Program-made: the position numbers and the translations under genes
NCBI RefSeq assembly: GCF_031884435.1
Contig: NZ_CP134779.1
Location: 4,030,001 to 4,094,000, forward strand
Length of the DNA stretch: 64,000 bases
Reading direction: 5' to 3'
Origin: Bosea sp. 685
GTDB taxonomy: Bacteria; Pseudomonadota; Alphaproteobacteria; Rhizobiales; Beijerinckiaceae
The notes under the pieces: generated by a model
The model's database searches: none
What the model saw: the letters and a program-made list of their open reading frames with translations, nothing else
Told to the model about the DNA's origin: nothing
Part shown: piece after piece, positions 1 to 8,883 of the stretch
Numbering within the stretch: the first letter of the stretch is position 1
How the letters are laid out: each line of letters begins with the position of its first letter

Positions 1-691
1 AGTCGAGAAGGTCCTGGATGCGCGCCTTGAAGCCCTCGACGCCCATGCGGCGCACCAGTTCCAGGGCAGCATCCGAACCCCGCGCATTGGTGGCAATCTG
101 GACTCGAAGGTCGAGCAGGCGCTCCTCCGGCAGGCGCGAATTCAAGGCGATCAGATTGAGCAGGTCCTCGTCGACCGCGCCTTCGCGGCAGACCCGCATC
201 ACCGGGATGCGCAGGCCCTCCTCGAAGATCGAACGCGCTGTCGGCGAGGTCGAGCCCGGCACTGCGCCGCCGACATCGGTGTGGTGGCCGATGTTGACGG
301 CGAAAGCGATCAGGTCCTCGCCCTGGAACACCGGCGTCGCGACCGAGATGTCGGGCAGATGGGTGCCGCCGGCGGCATAGGGGTCGTTGGAGATGAAGGC
401 GTCACCGGGGCGGATCTCGGCGCGTGGATAGCGCGCCAGAAGTCCCTCAACAACGCCCATCAGCGAGCCGAGATGGATGGGGATATGCGTTCCCTGCGCC
501 ACCAGCCGGCCCTTGCCGTCGAACAGCCCGACGGAGAAGTCGCGGCGTTCCTTGATCTGCGCCGAAAAGGACGAGCGCATCATGTTGATCGCCATGGTCT
601 CGGTGATCGAGAGTAGGCGGTTGGCGAAGACCTCCATCGCGATCGCATCGAAACCGGCGATCGACCCGGCAGCTCTGTTGGACATCGTCAT
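1..691 (-). CDS. hyuB: Hydantoinase B / oxoprolinase family subunit (partial, 3' end outside window)
   Basis: Reading leftward from ATG at 691, about 230 codons stay open to the window edge. The N-terminus runs through FANRLLSITETMAINMMRSS, then KERRDFSVGLFDGKGRLVAQ and HIPIHLGSLMGVV, the usual start of HyuB subunits; the stretch NDPYAAGGTHLPDISVATPV is the family's metal-site region. HyuB pairs with HyuA for ATP-dependent opening of hydantoin or 5-oxoproline-type rings in the cytoplasm. A GAGG ribosome site lies five bases upstream of 691, and the gene starts 10 bases after the hyuA stop, so the two are co-transcribed. Substrate cannot be told from sequence. The C-terminal half is not in the window. 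Confidence 0.93.
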   Translation of the reverse strand, partial: MTMSNRAAGSIAGFDAIAMEVFANRLLSITETMAINMMRSSFSAQIKERRDFSVGLFDGKGRLVAQGTHIPIHLGSLMGVVEGLLARYPRAEIRPGDAFISNDPYAAGGTHLPDISVATPVFQGEDLIAFAVNIGHHTDVGGAVPGSTSPTARSIFEEGLRIPVMRVCREGAVDEDLLNLIALNSRLPEERLLDLRVQIATNARGSDAALELVRRMGVEGFKARIQDLLD

Positions 692-701
692 GGTCAGGCC
701 C

Positions 702-2747
702 TCAACGCTGCAGCGTGATATGGATATTGCCGAAGCCGTCGAGCTCGGCCGTCTGGCGCGGGAGAATGACGGTCGTGCCGCTCATCTCCTCGACGATCGC
801 CGGCCCTTCGAACAGCACGCCGGCCGGCAGGAGTGCGCGCCGGTAGATCGGGGTGTGGATCCAGCCGCGCTCTGGGCCGAGATAGACTTGGCGCGTGTCG
901 AGCCGGGCCGCGCCGAGCGAGATGCCCTGCGCGGGCACGACGGTCTCACCCTTCCTGACGTGGCAGACTGCCTTGAGCCGGACGTTGACGACCTCGATGT
1001 CGCGCCCCTCCAGGCTGTATCCGAACTGGTCGGCATGAGCGCGATGGAACTTGCTTGCGAATGCGGCGAGCATGCCGTCGCCCAACGCGTCGAGAGGCAC
1101 CGGGATGTAGTGGCTCTGGCCGCGATAGCGCGCGTCCAGAGTGAAAAGCAGTTCCTTGGCGGCATCGGGAATCGCTTCCGTTTCGAGCCAGGCATGGCCG
1201 GCCGTGGATAGTTCGGCGCCGAGCGCGACGAGCTCCGCCCAGCTCTCGCCATTCACATGGATGAGCGCCGTGCGGACGTAGTCGCGGCTGAGATCTGACA
1301 GCAGGACACCGCGCGCGCAGAGCGTGCCAGGTTCCTGCGGGACGACAATCTTGTTGAGACCGCATTCCTCCGCGACGTCGGCGGCATGCAGGGGGCCGGC
1401 ACCGCCGAAGGCGAAGAGCGTGAAGGCGGCGAGATCGTGCCCGTGCTCGATCGAGACCGAGCGGATCGCCCGGCTCATATTGGCCGTGGCGATGCTGATC
1501 ACGCCATGCGCGGCGTCCTCGACCGAGATGCCGAGTGGATCGGCGATCTGGCTGCGGATCGCCGCATAAGCCAGGCCGCGATCGACCTTCATCCGCCCTT
1601 CGAGCAGGGCCACGGGGTTCAGCCGGCCGAGCACGATATTGGCGTCGGTCAGCGTGACCTCGGTGCCGCCACGCAGATAGGAGATCGGCCCGGGCATCGC
1701 GCCGGCACTGGTCGGGCCGACCTTGAGCGCGCCGGCATCGTCGAGCCGCGCGATGCTGCCGCCGCCGGCGCCGATGACGTGGATGTCGACCATCGGCATC
1801 CGCACGGGATGCCCCGCCACCAGCCGGCTCGAGGTGAACTGGGCCCGGCCGCCGGTGATCAGCGACACGTCGGTACTGGTGCCGCCGACATCGAAGGTGA
1901 TGATCTCGGTCTCACCAATCTCCGCCCCGATCCGGGCCGACCCTATTACCCCGGCCGCCGGCCCCGAGAGACAGGTCAGCACCGGCAGTTCCTCGACGGT
2001 CTGCACCGGCAGCAGGCCGCCATTAGAATGGAAGGTCAGCGGCTCGACGCGAATCCCGCAGGCTGCGATCTTCTCGCGCAGGCGGCGCAGATACTTCTGG
2101 GTATGAGGCCCGACATAGGCGTTGAGCACGGTCGTCGAAAAGCGTTCGTATTCGCGGAACTCGGCGACGACCTCGGAGGAGACGCTGACATAGAGCTCGG
2201 GTGCGACCCGCCGGATCAGATCGCGCACCGCCCGCTCATGCTCGGGGTTCCGATAGGAGTGCAGGAAGCCGATCGCCACAGCCTTGACACCGCTGTCGCG
2301 CAGCTGGACGACCAACTTCTCGACCGCGTCGAGATCCGGGATCGCCAGCACAGTCCCCGATTTGTCGAGGCGCTCGTCGACCTCGACCCTGCGATGCCGC
2401 TCGACCAGTTCCCCGGGCTTGCGCACCGACCAGTCGAACAGCGAGGGCCGGGTCTGGCGCCCGATCGCCAGGACGTCGCGAAAGCCCTTGGTGGTCAGGA
2501 GGCCGGTCGGGACACCGCGCCGCTCGATCACCATGTTGGTGGCGACGGTCGTGCCATGGCCGACATAGCCGACATCCTCGGGCGAGACCGCGTTGAGTTC
2601 GAGCATCTCGACGATGCCCGACGAGATCGCCCGCGACGGATCGTCCGGCGTCGACGGCACCTTGTGGAAGGCGGTCGGGCCGCCCTCAGTGTTGACCATC
2701 ACGAAGTCGGTGAATGTCCCGCCTACGTCCACGCCTATCCGATACAT
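702..2747 (-). CDS. hyuA: Hydantoinase A / oxoprolinase family subunit
   Basis: A 681-residue protein of normal family length. It opens with YRIGVDVGGTFTDF (residues 2-15), the actin-like ATPase phosphate loop, followed by GHGTTVATN (63-71) and a second phosphate motif FDVGGTSTDVSL in the middle. These define the Hydant_A_N and Hydantoinase_A domains. The enzyme hydrolyses ATP while opening a cyclic amide such as N-methylhydantoin or 5-oxoproline, together with HyuB. ATG at 2747 is preceded by AAGG at correct spacing. It lies 30 bases after the FAD oxidase gene, so oxidation of an amine product such as sarcosine could follow ring opening; that link is inference. Confidence 0.95.
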   Translation of the reverse strand: MYRIGVDVGGTFTDFVMVNTEGGPTAFHKVPSTPDDPSRAISSGIVEMLELNAVSPEDVGYVGHGTTVATNMVIERRGVPTGLLTTKGFRDVLAIGRQTRPSLFDWSVRKPGELVERHRRVEVDERLDKSGTVLAIPDLDAVEKLVVQLRDSGVKAVAIGFLHSYRNPEHERAVRDLIRRVAPELYVSVSSEVVAEFREYERFSTTVLNAYVGPHTQKYLRRLREKIAACGIRVEPLTFHSNGGLLPVQTVEELPVLTCLSGPAAGVIGSARIGAEIGETEIITFDVGGTSTDVSLITGGRAQFTSSRLVAGHPVRMPMVDIHVIGAGGGSIARLDDAGALKVGPTSAGAMPGPISYLRGGTEVTLTDANIVLGRLNPVALLEGRMKVDRGLAYAAIRSQIADPLGISVEDAAHGVISIATANMSRAIRSVSIEHGHDLAAFTLFAFGGAGPLHAADVAEECGLNKIVVPQEPGTLCARGVLLSDLSRDYVRTALIHVNGESWAELVALGAELSTAGHAWLETEAIPDAAKELLFTLDARYRGQSHYIPVPLDALGDGMLAAFASKFHRAHADQFGYSLEGRDIEVVNVRLKAVCHVRKGETVVPAQGISLGAARLDTRQVYLGPERGWIHTPIYRRALLPAGVLFEGPAIVEEMSGTTVILPRQTAELDGFGNIHITLQR

Positions 2748-2777
2748 GTCGCCTTCACTCCCTATGGTTCGCCGGCA

Positions 2778-3908
2778 TCACGCCGCCGCGCGCTGCGACA
2801 TCAGCCGCGTGGCGCCGAAGCCTTCGATTGATCGTTGCGTGCTGCCTTGGATGACGAGATCGGCCATGATCGCGCCCACGACTGGAACAAGCTGGAATCC
2901 GTGCCCCGAGAAGCCGAAGGCGTGAAACGCACCCTTCGCGTTCGGCGAGGGGCAGATGACGGGCAGGTGATCCTTCGTCGCGGCCTCCATGCCGGTCCAT
3001 GTCCTGACGATGCGTAGCGCGCTGATCGAGGGGAACAGATCGGTCGCGGCACGCGCGCCCTTGGCCAGTTCCTGGAAGTCTACGAAGCTCTTCTGGGCTT
3101 CGATATCGGCGTGGCCCTGCAGGCCTCCGCCGATAACAAGCGTTCCCTGGTCGGATTGCTTGAACGAGAGCGGCCGGTCGACCACGCTGACGACGGGCTT
3201 GAGCAGTGGCGCGATGCGCTCCGTGACGATCATCATCGAGGCCTTGAGTCCCAGCGGGATGTCGTCGCCCAGCATCGCGGCGATCTTGCCCGCCCAGGCG
3301 CCGGCGGCATTGATCACGGTCGGCGCGACGAAATCCCCGGCCGCGGTCTGCACGCGCCAATCGCTCCCGGCCTGTTCGATCGCATCGACGCCGATGCCCT
3401 CAAGGATCGTCACGCCTGCAGCCTCCGCGCTGCGCCGGAACGCCTGCAGGGTCCGGTGCGGATCCGCCGCGCCGTCGCGCCGGGCGATCAAGGCCCCCAC
3501 GCAGTGCGGCGAGATCGCCGGCACGAGCTTCAGCAGCTCGGTGCGGTCGATCAGTTCCTCATGCGCGTATCCGGCCTCCTGCATCCAGGCGAGACGGCTT
3601 TCGAGCTTGGGCAAGTGGTGCACGTGCTCGGCAATGTTGAGCTGGCCATGAGCATGGAAGCCGCAGCCATCTCCGACGATCGCGACGATACCATGCCACA
3701 TCTCCATGGCTTCAAGAGCGATCGGGATCTCGGCGGGATCGCGGTTGAGCGTGCGGACGCCGGCTGCCGTCGCACCCGAGGCGTGGCGCCCGACCCACGA
3801 CCTTTCGAGGATGGTGACGCGACGCCCGGCGCGGGCGAGATGCAACGCGGCTGACAAGCCGTGAAGGCCCCCACCAATCACGAGCGTGTCGAAAGCCTTG
3901 CCGCTCAT
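2778..3908 (-). CDS. FAD-dependent amine oxidase (DAO family, HcnC/opine oxidase B-like)
   Basis: A 376-residue protein with the dinucleotide-binding start LVIGGGLHGLSAALHLARAG (residues 9-28) and ILERSWVGRHASG just after it, typical of glycine/sarcosine/D-amino-acid oxidases. The C-terminus has FGFSGHGFQLVPVVG, the usual flavin-contacting loop, and it appears complete. In hcnABC, opine oxidase and proline dehydrogenase complexes this is the catalytic C or B subunit, working with a ferredoxin-like and a pyridine-nucleotide-type FAD subunit. Both partners are encoded just upstream but are internally deleted, so this subunit may now work alone. Its ATG overlaps the upstream stop by four bases (ATGA). 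Confidence 0.9.
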   Translation of the reverse strand: MSGKAFDTLVIGGGLHGLSAALHLARAGRRVTILERSWVGRHASGATAAGVRTLNRDPAEIPIALEAMEMWHGIVAIVGDGCGFHAHGQLNIAEHVHHLPKLESRLAWMQEAGYAHEELIDRTELLKLVPAISPHCVGALIARRDGAADPHRTLQAFRRSAEAAGVTILEGIGVDAIEQAGSDWRVQTAAGDFVAPTVINAAGAWAGKIAAMLGDDIPLGLKASMMIVTERIAPLLKPVVSVVDRPLSFKQSDQGTLVIGGGLQGHADIEAQKSFVDFQELAKGARAATDLFPSISALRIVRTWTGMEAATKDHLPVICPSPNAKGAFHAFGFSGHGFQLVPVVGAIMADLVIQGSTQRSIEGFGATRLMSQRAAA

Positions 3909-4201
3909 GACAGGGAATCCATCATGTCGAGCGCGGCGAGCTCACCCAATGTGACGGGCTTGTAGTCGATATCGCTGGCGCGAAACCGGCCGACCACAGC
4001 CGCGCCTTCGGCATAGGCATTGCCGAGAAGGCCGGCCCGCGGAGTCCCGGCGACTGTCTCGATATTCCGCCAGATCTGCCCGCGGGGCGATGGCTGTTCT
4101 TCGACGACGAGCACATCCGGACCATGCCGCTTGGCCACGATGGCCGCCGACATTCCAACCGGGCCGGCTCCAACATTGAGCAGATCGAAATGCCGGTTCA
4201 T
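3905..4201 (-). pseudogene. Internally deleted FAD/NAD(P)-oxidoreductase subunit (HcnB/opine oxidase A-like)
   Basis: The 98-residue product begins like a full HcnB/OoxA subunit: FDLLNVGAGPVGMSAAIVAK, then VLVVEEQPSPRGQIWRNIE and YAEGAAVVGRFRAS. After SDIDY it passes straight into KPVTLGELAALD, which resembles the last residues of this family (typically PPIKPVPLGALA). Family members are about 450 residues, so roughly 350 internal residues, including the NAD(P)-binding domain, are missing without loss of frame. It overlaps its neighbours by four bases on both sides, so translational coupling is intact. A small functional protein cannot be excluded, but it cannot be a normal oxidoreductase. Confidence 0.75.
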
Positions 4202-4455
4202 GGCGTCACATCCGGCCGGCCTTGCTGGCGCTCGATCCGCATGCCCTCGCGAACCGGCGCGAGGCAGTCGAAGCACACGCCCATCATGCAGTAGGAGGCA
4301 CGCCGCGCTCCCGAAACCGGCGTCGTCCGCGACCAGAGCGGCGCCTGCCGGAGGAGCACGGCTGCAACGCGTTCATCCGCGACCGCGGCGACGGGGTGCC
4401 CATCGACATATACCGTCAGCGAACCGCCTGTGTCCTGATCCAACTTCCTGAACAT
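4198..4455 (-). CDS. (2Fe-2S)-binding ferredoxin-like subunit with shortened cluster loop (HcnA-like)
   Basis: An 85-residue protein matching the small [2Fe-2S] subunit of opine oxidase, HcnABC and similar complexes: a beta-grasp start TVYVDGHPVAA, RTTPVSGARRASYCMMGVCF, then CL. The ligands C-x4-C-x2-C are present. Family members then have about 13 residues (roughly VEIDG...QAC) carrying the fourth cysteine before VREGMRIE. Here the sequence jumps from FDCL to APVREGMRIERQ, so that cysteine is missing. It is first in the leftward operon, 234 bases from the divergent LysR start, and overlaps the next gene by four bases (ATGA). A normal [2Fe-2S] cluster is doubtful. Confidence 0.7.
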   Translation of the reverse strand: MFRKLDQDTGGSLTVYVDGHPVAAVADERVAAVLLRQAPLWSRTTPVSGARRASYCMMGVCFDCLAPVREGMRIERQQGRPDVTP

Positions 4456-4615
4456 GAAAGTGCCTTCGGGGTGTTTCGGGGCGAGGCCCTTAACGGCAGT
4501 TGGCCAAGAGCCATGAGTCGGCGCGAGAATCCGCCGCAGGCCTGCCTGCCAGAGCCCGCCTTGCTACCTCGAAATGCCTCGTCGGCCTTGAGCCACGCAT
4601 GATGTTCCCTCCGTG

Positions 4616-4689
4616 TTGACGACGGTAGGAAGCGGGATACTATTATGTCCAATAGAAATTATACCGCACTCTATTCCCAGAGTTATAGC
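4616..4689 (+). promoter_or_regulatory. Promoter and operator-like repeat before the LysR gene
   Basis: TTGACG (4616-4621) and TACTAT (4638-4643) are separated by 16 bases and form a good sigma-70-type promoter. An inverted repeat, CTATT-6-AATAG (4640-4655), overlaps the -10 element and start site, where a LysR autoregulator would bind. A start codon at 4645 would fall inside this promoter, so ATG 4690 is preferred for the LysR gene. Confidence 0.5.
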
Positions 4690-5610
4690 ATGCCTCGTGC
4701 ACTCAACCTCAGACAGATCGAAATCTTCAAGGCGCTGATCGAGCATGGCACGGTCAGCCGCGCGGCCGAGGCGCTTTACATCTCGCAGCCGGCCGCGAGT
4801 AAGCTCCTGATGCAATTGGAGAAGGACAACGGCCTCAAGCTCTTCGATCGCTACAAGGGCCGGCTGGTGCCCACCGCGCAGGGCTTGCGGCTGCATGAGG
4901 AGGTCGCCCGGATTTTCGTCGGGGTCCGCCAGGTCGAAAGTGCGATTGGATTGATCAAGCGCGAAGATCAGGGGCGCCTGGTCGTGGGCGTGATCCCCGC
5001 ACTCAGCGGCGCCTATATCCAGCGCACCACGATGAATTTCCTCAAGCGCAACCCGAATGTCTATTGCTGGATCAAATCGCCCAGCTCGCAATGGATCCCC
5101 GAATATGTCCTGACGCGTGTTCTCGACATCGGGATCGTCACCGCCCGCGTCGAGAACCCCTTCATCGTCACCGAACCGCTGTTCGAGCACCCATTGCTAT
5201 GCATCATGCCGGTCGGGCATCCGCTCGCCGAACGCAAGGTCGTCCGCCCCGACGACCTGAACGGTGTGCCGTTCGTCGCCTTCAACGTCGAAACCTATAC
5301 GGGGCAAAAAGTCTCGACGATGCTCGAGAAGTACAATGTCAGATCCAATATCGTCCTGACGGCGGATTCAAATGCCACGCTTTGCCAATTCGTCGCGGCC
5401 GGGCTCGGCGTCTCGCTCGTCCATCCCCTCTTCATCGCAGGGGTGGAAAAGCAAGTGGTCGTGCGCCCGTTCGAACCGATCATGCCCCTGGATTTTCTGG
5501 TCTGCTTCGGGCGCGATGCCAGAAACCCCCAGCTCATCTCGGACTTTGCGAGCGAAGCGAAAACAATGGCCACCCGCTTTATCGACGACCTCGCAACAAG
5601 CTGGAGCTGA
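4690..5610 (+). CDS. LysR-family transcriptional regulator
   Basis: A 306-residue protein starting MPRALNLRQIEIFKALIEHG, with the LysR winged helix-turn-helix (VSRAAEALYISQPAASKLLM) in the first 65 residues and a periplasmic-binding-like effector domain from about residue 90. ATG at 4645 would add 15 residues but sits within the promoter. It is divergent from the oxidase/hydantoinase operon, the usual arrangement for a LysR activator sensing that pathway's substrate; the effector is unknown. Confidence 0.9.
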   Translation: MPRALNLRQIEIFKALIEHGTVSRAAEALYISQPAASKLLMQLEKDNGLKLFDRYKGRLVPTAQGLRLHEEVARIFVGVRQVESAIGLIKREDQGRLVVGVIPALSGAYIQRTTMNFLKRNPNVYCWIKSPSSQWIPEYVLTRVLDIGIVTARVENPFIVTEPLFEHPLLCIMPVGHPLAERKVVRPDDLNGVPFVAFNVETYTGQKVSTMLEKYNVRSNIVLTADSNATLCQFVAAGLGVSLVHPLFIAGVEKQVVVRPFEPIMPLDFLVCFGRDARNPQLISDFASEAKTMATRFIDDLATSWS

Positions 5611-6195
5611 GCCGGCTTGTCGTTCAGCTGCATCTCGGCGCGACCGTCAGTGCCGAAGACGTTCTTTGTCTCGGTGAGGCCGCTCAATGGGAGCCATTCA
5701 AAATTGAACTCGGTCTTGTTGCACTGAGGGACTTCTTGCAGCAGCTGCCACCGGGAATGGACTGATCCTAGGGGGCAGGTTGGGCTCACCAGGCACATAG
5801 CAGATTTGATCCGAAAAGCTGGGCGTCCTGCTCGGACCAAGTCTTCCTAGGCAGAAAGGCCCGCAGCGGCACAAGCCACTTCCAGGGGAGAGAAGGGCGC
5901 GGGTGAGAAATGCTCATCGGCCGGCCTGTCAGCCCACCGGAAACCCGACGTTGCCCGAGGCAGCAAAGTGCCAGACGCCGCCGTTCCCGGCCCATTGCCG
6001 CAATCTATGCCAACGAGACCTGAAATGGGCCGGCGATGATGGCGCTTGCGTCGTCCTTCTAGCCCCACCGGCCATGCCGGCGCAGCGCCTCCTGCATCGG
6101 CCCCGGCGCTGCCGTCCCGCGCCGCCCGGGCTCTAGTCTGGTCGCAAGGGTCGTCGCCCCCGCCCTGCCTCAACCTGACAATGGCCCCGACAACC
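5611..6195. other. Intergenic stretch without a supported gene
   Basis: No reading frame here shows a family motif or a convincing ribosome site. On the minus strand, 5640-5790 contains a coherent peptide-like run (SRWQLLQEVPQCNKTEFNFEW, trimmed here, then LPLSGLTETKNVFG) that could be the remnant of a decayed gene; I cannot name it. The rest looks non-coding. Confidence 0.4.
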
Positions 6196-7083
6196 TCATC
6201 CCAAGCCAGGCTTTCGCCTTGTCAATGATCTCGTCGGCCAGCAGCAGGCGCGGGCCTGCGGCGGGCGGATGGCGACGTAGGAGATTTCGATTTCCGGCGT
6301 GAGGGGGCGGCTCACCAGCTCGCCCCGCTCCGCGACGGTCACCGGATCGGAGATCGCGATGCCGTCGCCGCGCGCGGCAAAGCCGCAGCAATTGGCCATC
6401 GAGGTCTCCATCAGGGTGGCGGGAGACAGGCCGGCCTGGGCCAGGATGGTGTCGAAGCTCTGACGCACCGGGGTCTTGCGGCCCGGCAGCAGCAGGCGAT
6501 AGGCGACGAGGTCGCGCGGCGTGATGCCGGACAGCGCGGCGAGCGGGTGATCACGGCGCATCGCGACGACGGCATGGGTGGTGGCGAGCGGCTGCGCCGG
6601 CAGGCCGGCATGGCGCGGGGAGCCGAAGACGAAGCCGAGATCATAATGATGGTTGGTGATCATATCGCAGATATGGTCGGTGCTCTCCACGTCGAAGACC
6701 ACCGAGACGTCCGGCTGCGCGCCCATCAGCCGCGACAGGATCTCCGGCAGGCAGGAGGCGGCCAAAGCCGGCATCGCGGCGATGCGCAGGCGCAGCCCCC
6801 GGGAGCCGCGGATGTCGTCGGCGATGGCGCCGATATGGTCGAGGCCGAGATAGAAGCGCTCGACCTCGCGATAGAGCCGGATGGCTTCGGCGCGCGCGAC
6901 GAGCCTGCGGCCATCCCGGTCGAACAGCCTGAGATCGACGGCGATTTCGAAATCCCGGATCAACCGGCTGACCGCCGGCTGGGTCACATTCATCATCTGC
7001 GCCGCCAGCGTGATGCTGCCGGTCAGCATGATGCCGCGAAAGGCTTCGACCTGCCGGGGATGGAGGCGCAGCTGTCGATTCAT
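6196..7083 (-). CDS. LysR-family transcriptional regulator of the nucleoside/ABC operon
   Basis: A 295-residue regulator beginning MNRQLRLHPRQVEAFRGIML, with helix-turn-helix SITLAAQMMNVTQPAVSRLI and an effector-binding domain to the end. It is transcribed away from the substrate-binding-protein gene at 7252 across a 168-base gap holding an inverted repeat, so it probably controls that importer. The C-terminus after EISYVAIRPPQARACCWPT looks slightly unusual but the length is normal. Confidence 0.9.
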   Translation of the reverse strand: MNRQLRLHPRQVEAFRGIMLTGSITLAAQMMNVTQPAVSRLIRDFEIAVDLRLFDRDGRRLVARAEAIRLYREVERFYLGLDHIGAIADDIRGSRGLRLRIAAMPALAASCLPEILSRLMGAQPDVSVVFDVESTDHICDMITNHHYDLGFVFGSPRHAGLPAQPLATTHAVVAMRRDHPLAALSGITPRDLVAYRLLLPGRKTPVRQSFDTILAQAGLSPATLMETSMANCCGFAARGDGIAISDPVTVAERGELVSRPLTPEIEISYVAIRPPQARACCWPTRSLTRRKPGLG

Positions 7084-7122
7084 AGCGCGCCTCGGTCCGT
7101 GGGATGCGTCGGCCCATATAAC

Positions 7123-7138
7123 ATTAGCTTATGCTGAT
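7123..7138. promoter_or_regulatory. Candidate LysR operator
   Basis: ATTAGCTTATGCTGAT is an inverted repeat (ATnAGC-TTAT-GCTnAT) in the gap between the divergent LysR gene (start 7083) and the ABC substrate-binding-protein gene (7252). Position and symmetry fit a LysR recognition site; no experimental motif is known to me. Confidence 0.4.
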
Positions 7139-7251
7139 AGGCCGTAATGCGATTTTCAAGCAAGAGCGCGATCCTGTAGGGAGCGGGGACAACGCGGCAG
7201 CAGACGAACGACTGCCGCGAGACCACGGGAAACGACAAGGACGCGCCCGCC

Positions 7252-8802
7252 ATGAGGATGACTGTGCTCGCTGCCGTTCTGGCAGCCTCCGCCCTGGGCG
7301 CTCCAGCCTCAGCGTGGAGCGAAAGCCTGACGATTGGGCTGGCCGCCTCGACGACCTCGATGGACCCGCAATTCTACGTCGTCGGTCCCAACAGCGCGAT
7401 GGCGCGCAATATCTTCGACGGGCTGGTCAACCAGGATCAAAAGCAGCGGATCCAGCCGGCATTGGCGGAATCCTGGAAAGTCGTGGACGACACGACCTGG
7501 GAGTTCAGGCTGCGCCCGAACGTCAAATTCCATGATGGCAGCGCCTTCAGCGCCGCCGATGTCGTCGCCAGCATCAACCGCGTGCCGCTCGCCTCGCAGA
7601 ACAGCCCGAGCTCCTTTGCTGCTTATGTCCGCGACATCGCCGAGGTCACGGCGGTCGACCCGCTGACGGTCCGCATCAAGACCAGGGGGCCGACGCCGCT
7701 CCTGCTCAACAATCTCAGCCGCATCGCGATCCTGCCGGCCGCGATGGAGAAGGTGCCGACGCAGGAGCTCAACACCGGCCGGGGCGTCATCGGCACGGGC
7801 CCGTTCAAATTCGCCTCCTGGACGCCCGATGACAGGGTCGTGCTGGAGCGCTGGGACGGCTATTGGGGCGGGAGACCGGCCTGGGACAAGGTCACCTTCC
7901 GCGTCTTCAAGAACAGCTCAGCCCGCGTCGCCGCGATCCTGTCGGGCGATGTCGACATGATCGAAAGCATTCCCACCGCCGATATGCGCAATATCGAGAA
8001 GGCGAATGCGCTTGGTGTCGTCAACATCGCCGGCAATCGCATCATGTATCTCCACATGGACCAGGCACGCGATGTCTCGCCCTTCGCGAGGGGGCCCGAC
8101 GGCAAGAACCCGTTGAAGAACCCGGATGTGCGCCGCGCCCTGTCTTTGTCGATCAACCGGCAGGCGCTGGTCGAGCGCATCATGGACGGCCAGGGCGCGC
8201 CCGCCGGCCAGCTCGTGCCGGACGGCTATTTCGGCTACGACCCGGCGATCAAGCTCGACGCCTATGACCCGGCGAAGGCCAAGGAGCTTCTCGCGAGGGC
8301 TGGCTATCCCGGCGGCTTTGCGCTGACCTTCCACGCTTCGAATGATCGCTATCCCAACGATTCCAAGATCGCGCAGGCGATCGGCCAGATGTTCAGCCGC
8401 ATCGGCATCAAGACCGAGGTCACGACCATGCCCGGCAGCGTCTATTTCACGCGCGCCTCGGCCCTCGAATTCAGCTTTATCATGGGCGGCGCGGCGGTCG
8501 AGACCGGCGAGGCCTCGGGCGTGCTCGGGCCGATCCTGGAGAGCTATGGCGAGAAGGCGGGCCAGGGCAATCGCGGCCGCTACTCCAACCCGCAATTCGA
8601 CAAGGCGCTGAGCGAGGCCCGCGCAACGCTCGACGACGCCAGGCGCGAACAGCTGCTGCGCGCGGCGACGCAGACCGCGATGACGGATCTCGGCGTCATC
8701 CCGGTGTTCTTCCTCGCCAACACCTGGGCGCTGAAGAAATCCCTCAGCTATGAGGGCCGCTCGGACGGCTACACCCTCGCCTCCGACGTGAAGCCGAAAT
8801 AG
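7252..8802 (+). CDS. ABC transporter substrate-binding protein (SBP_bac_5, peptide/opine/nickel type)
   Basis: A 516-residue periplasmic protein. MRMTVLAAVLAASALGAPASAWS is a signal peptide, and the mature part has LTIGLAASTTSMDPQFY, IFDGLVNQDQ, FRLRPNVKFHDGSAFSAADV and GTGPFKFASW, classic for the DppA/OppA family. It delivers a solute to the permeases at 10819 and 11793. The two nucleoside hydrolase genes between it and the permeases suggest a nucleoside or similar N-riboside rather than a peptide. ATG 7258 is an alternative start. Confidence 0.93.
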   Translation: MRMTVLAAVLAASALGAPASAWSESLTIGLAASTTSMDPQFYVVGPNSAMARNIFDGLVNQDQKQRIQPALAESWKVVDDTTWEFRLRPNVKFHDGSAFSAADVVASINRVPLASQNSPSSFAAYVRDIAEVTAVDPLTVRIKTRGPTPLLLNNLSRIAILPAAMEKVPTQELNTGRGVIGTGPFKFASWTPDDRVVLERWDGYWGGRPAWDKVTFRVFKNSSARVAAILSGDVDMIESIPTADMRNIEKANALGVVNIAGNRIMYLHMDQARDVSPFARGPDGKNPLKNPDVRRALSLSINRQALVERIMDGQGAPAGQLVPDGYFGYDPAIKLDAYDPAKAKELLARAGYPGGFALTFHASNDRYPNDSKIAQAIGQMFSRIGIKTEVTTMPGSVYFTRASALEFSFIMGGAAVETGEASGVLGPILESYGEKAGQGNRGRYSNPQFDKALSEARATLDDARREQLLRAATQTAMTDLGVIPVFFLANTWALKKSLSYEGRSDGYTLASDVKPK

Positions 8803-8883
8803 CCGGCCCCAGCCACCTCCCCCGTCCCCTGCCCTCCCGCTCTCATCCGCCCCTGCCCCTGCGAGCGGCTGCGGCCAGCCCCG

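Noticed and set aside
1386..2831. 481-codon plus-strand frame opposite hyuA
   Set aside because: Antisense shadow with composition bias only.
4645..4689. Upstream start for the first LysR gene
   Set aside because: The ATG lies next to the -10 element and within an inverted repeat, so it would not be in the message.
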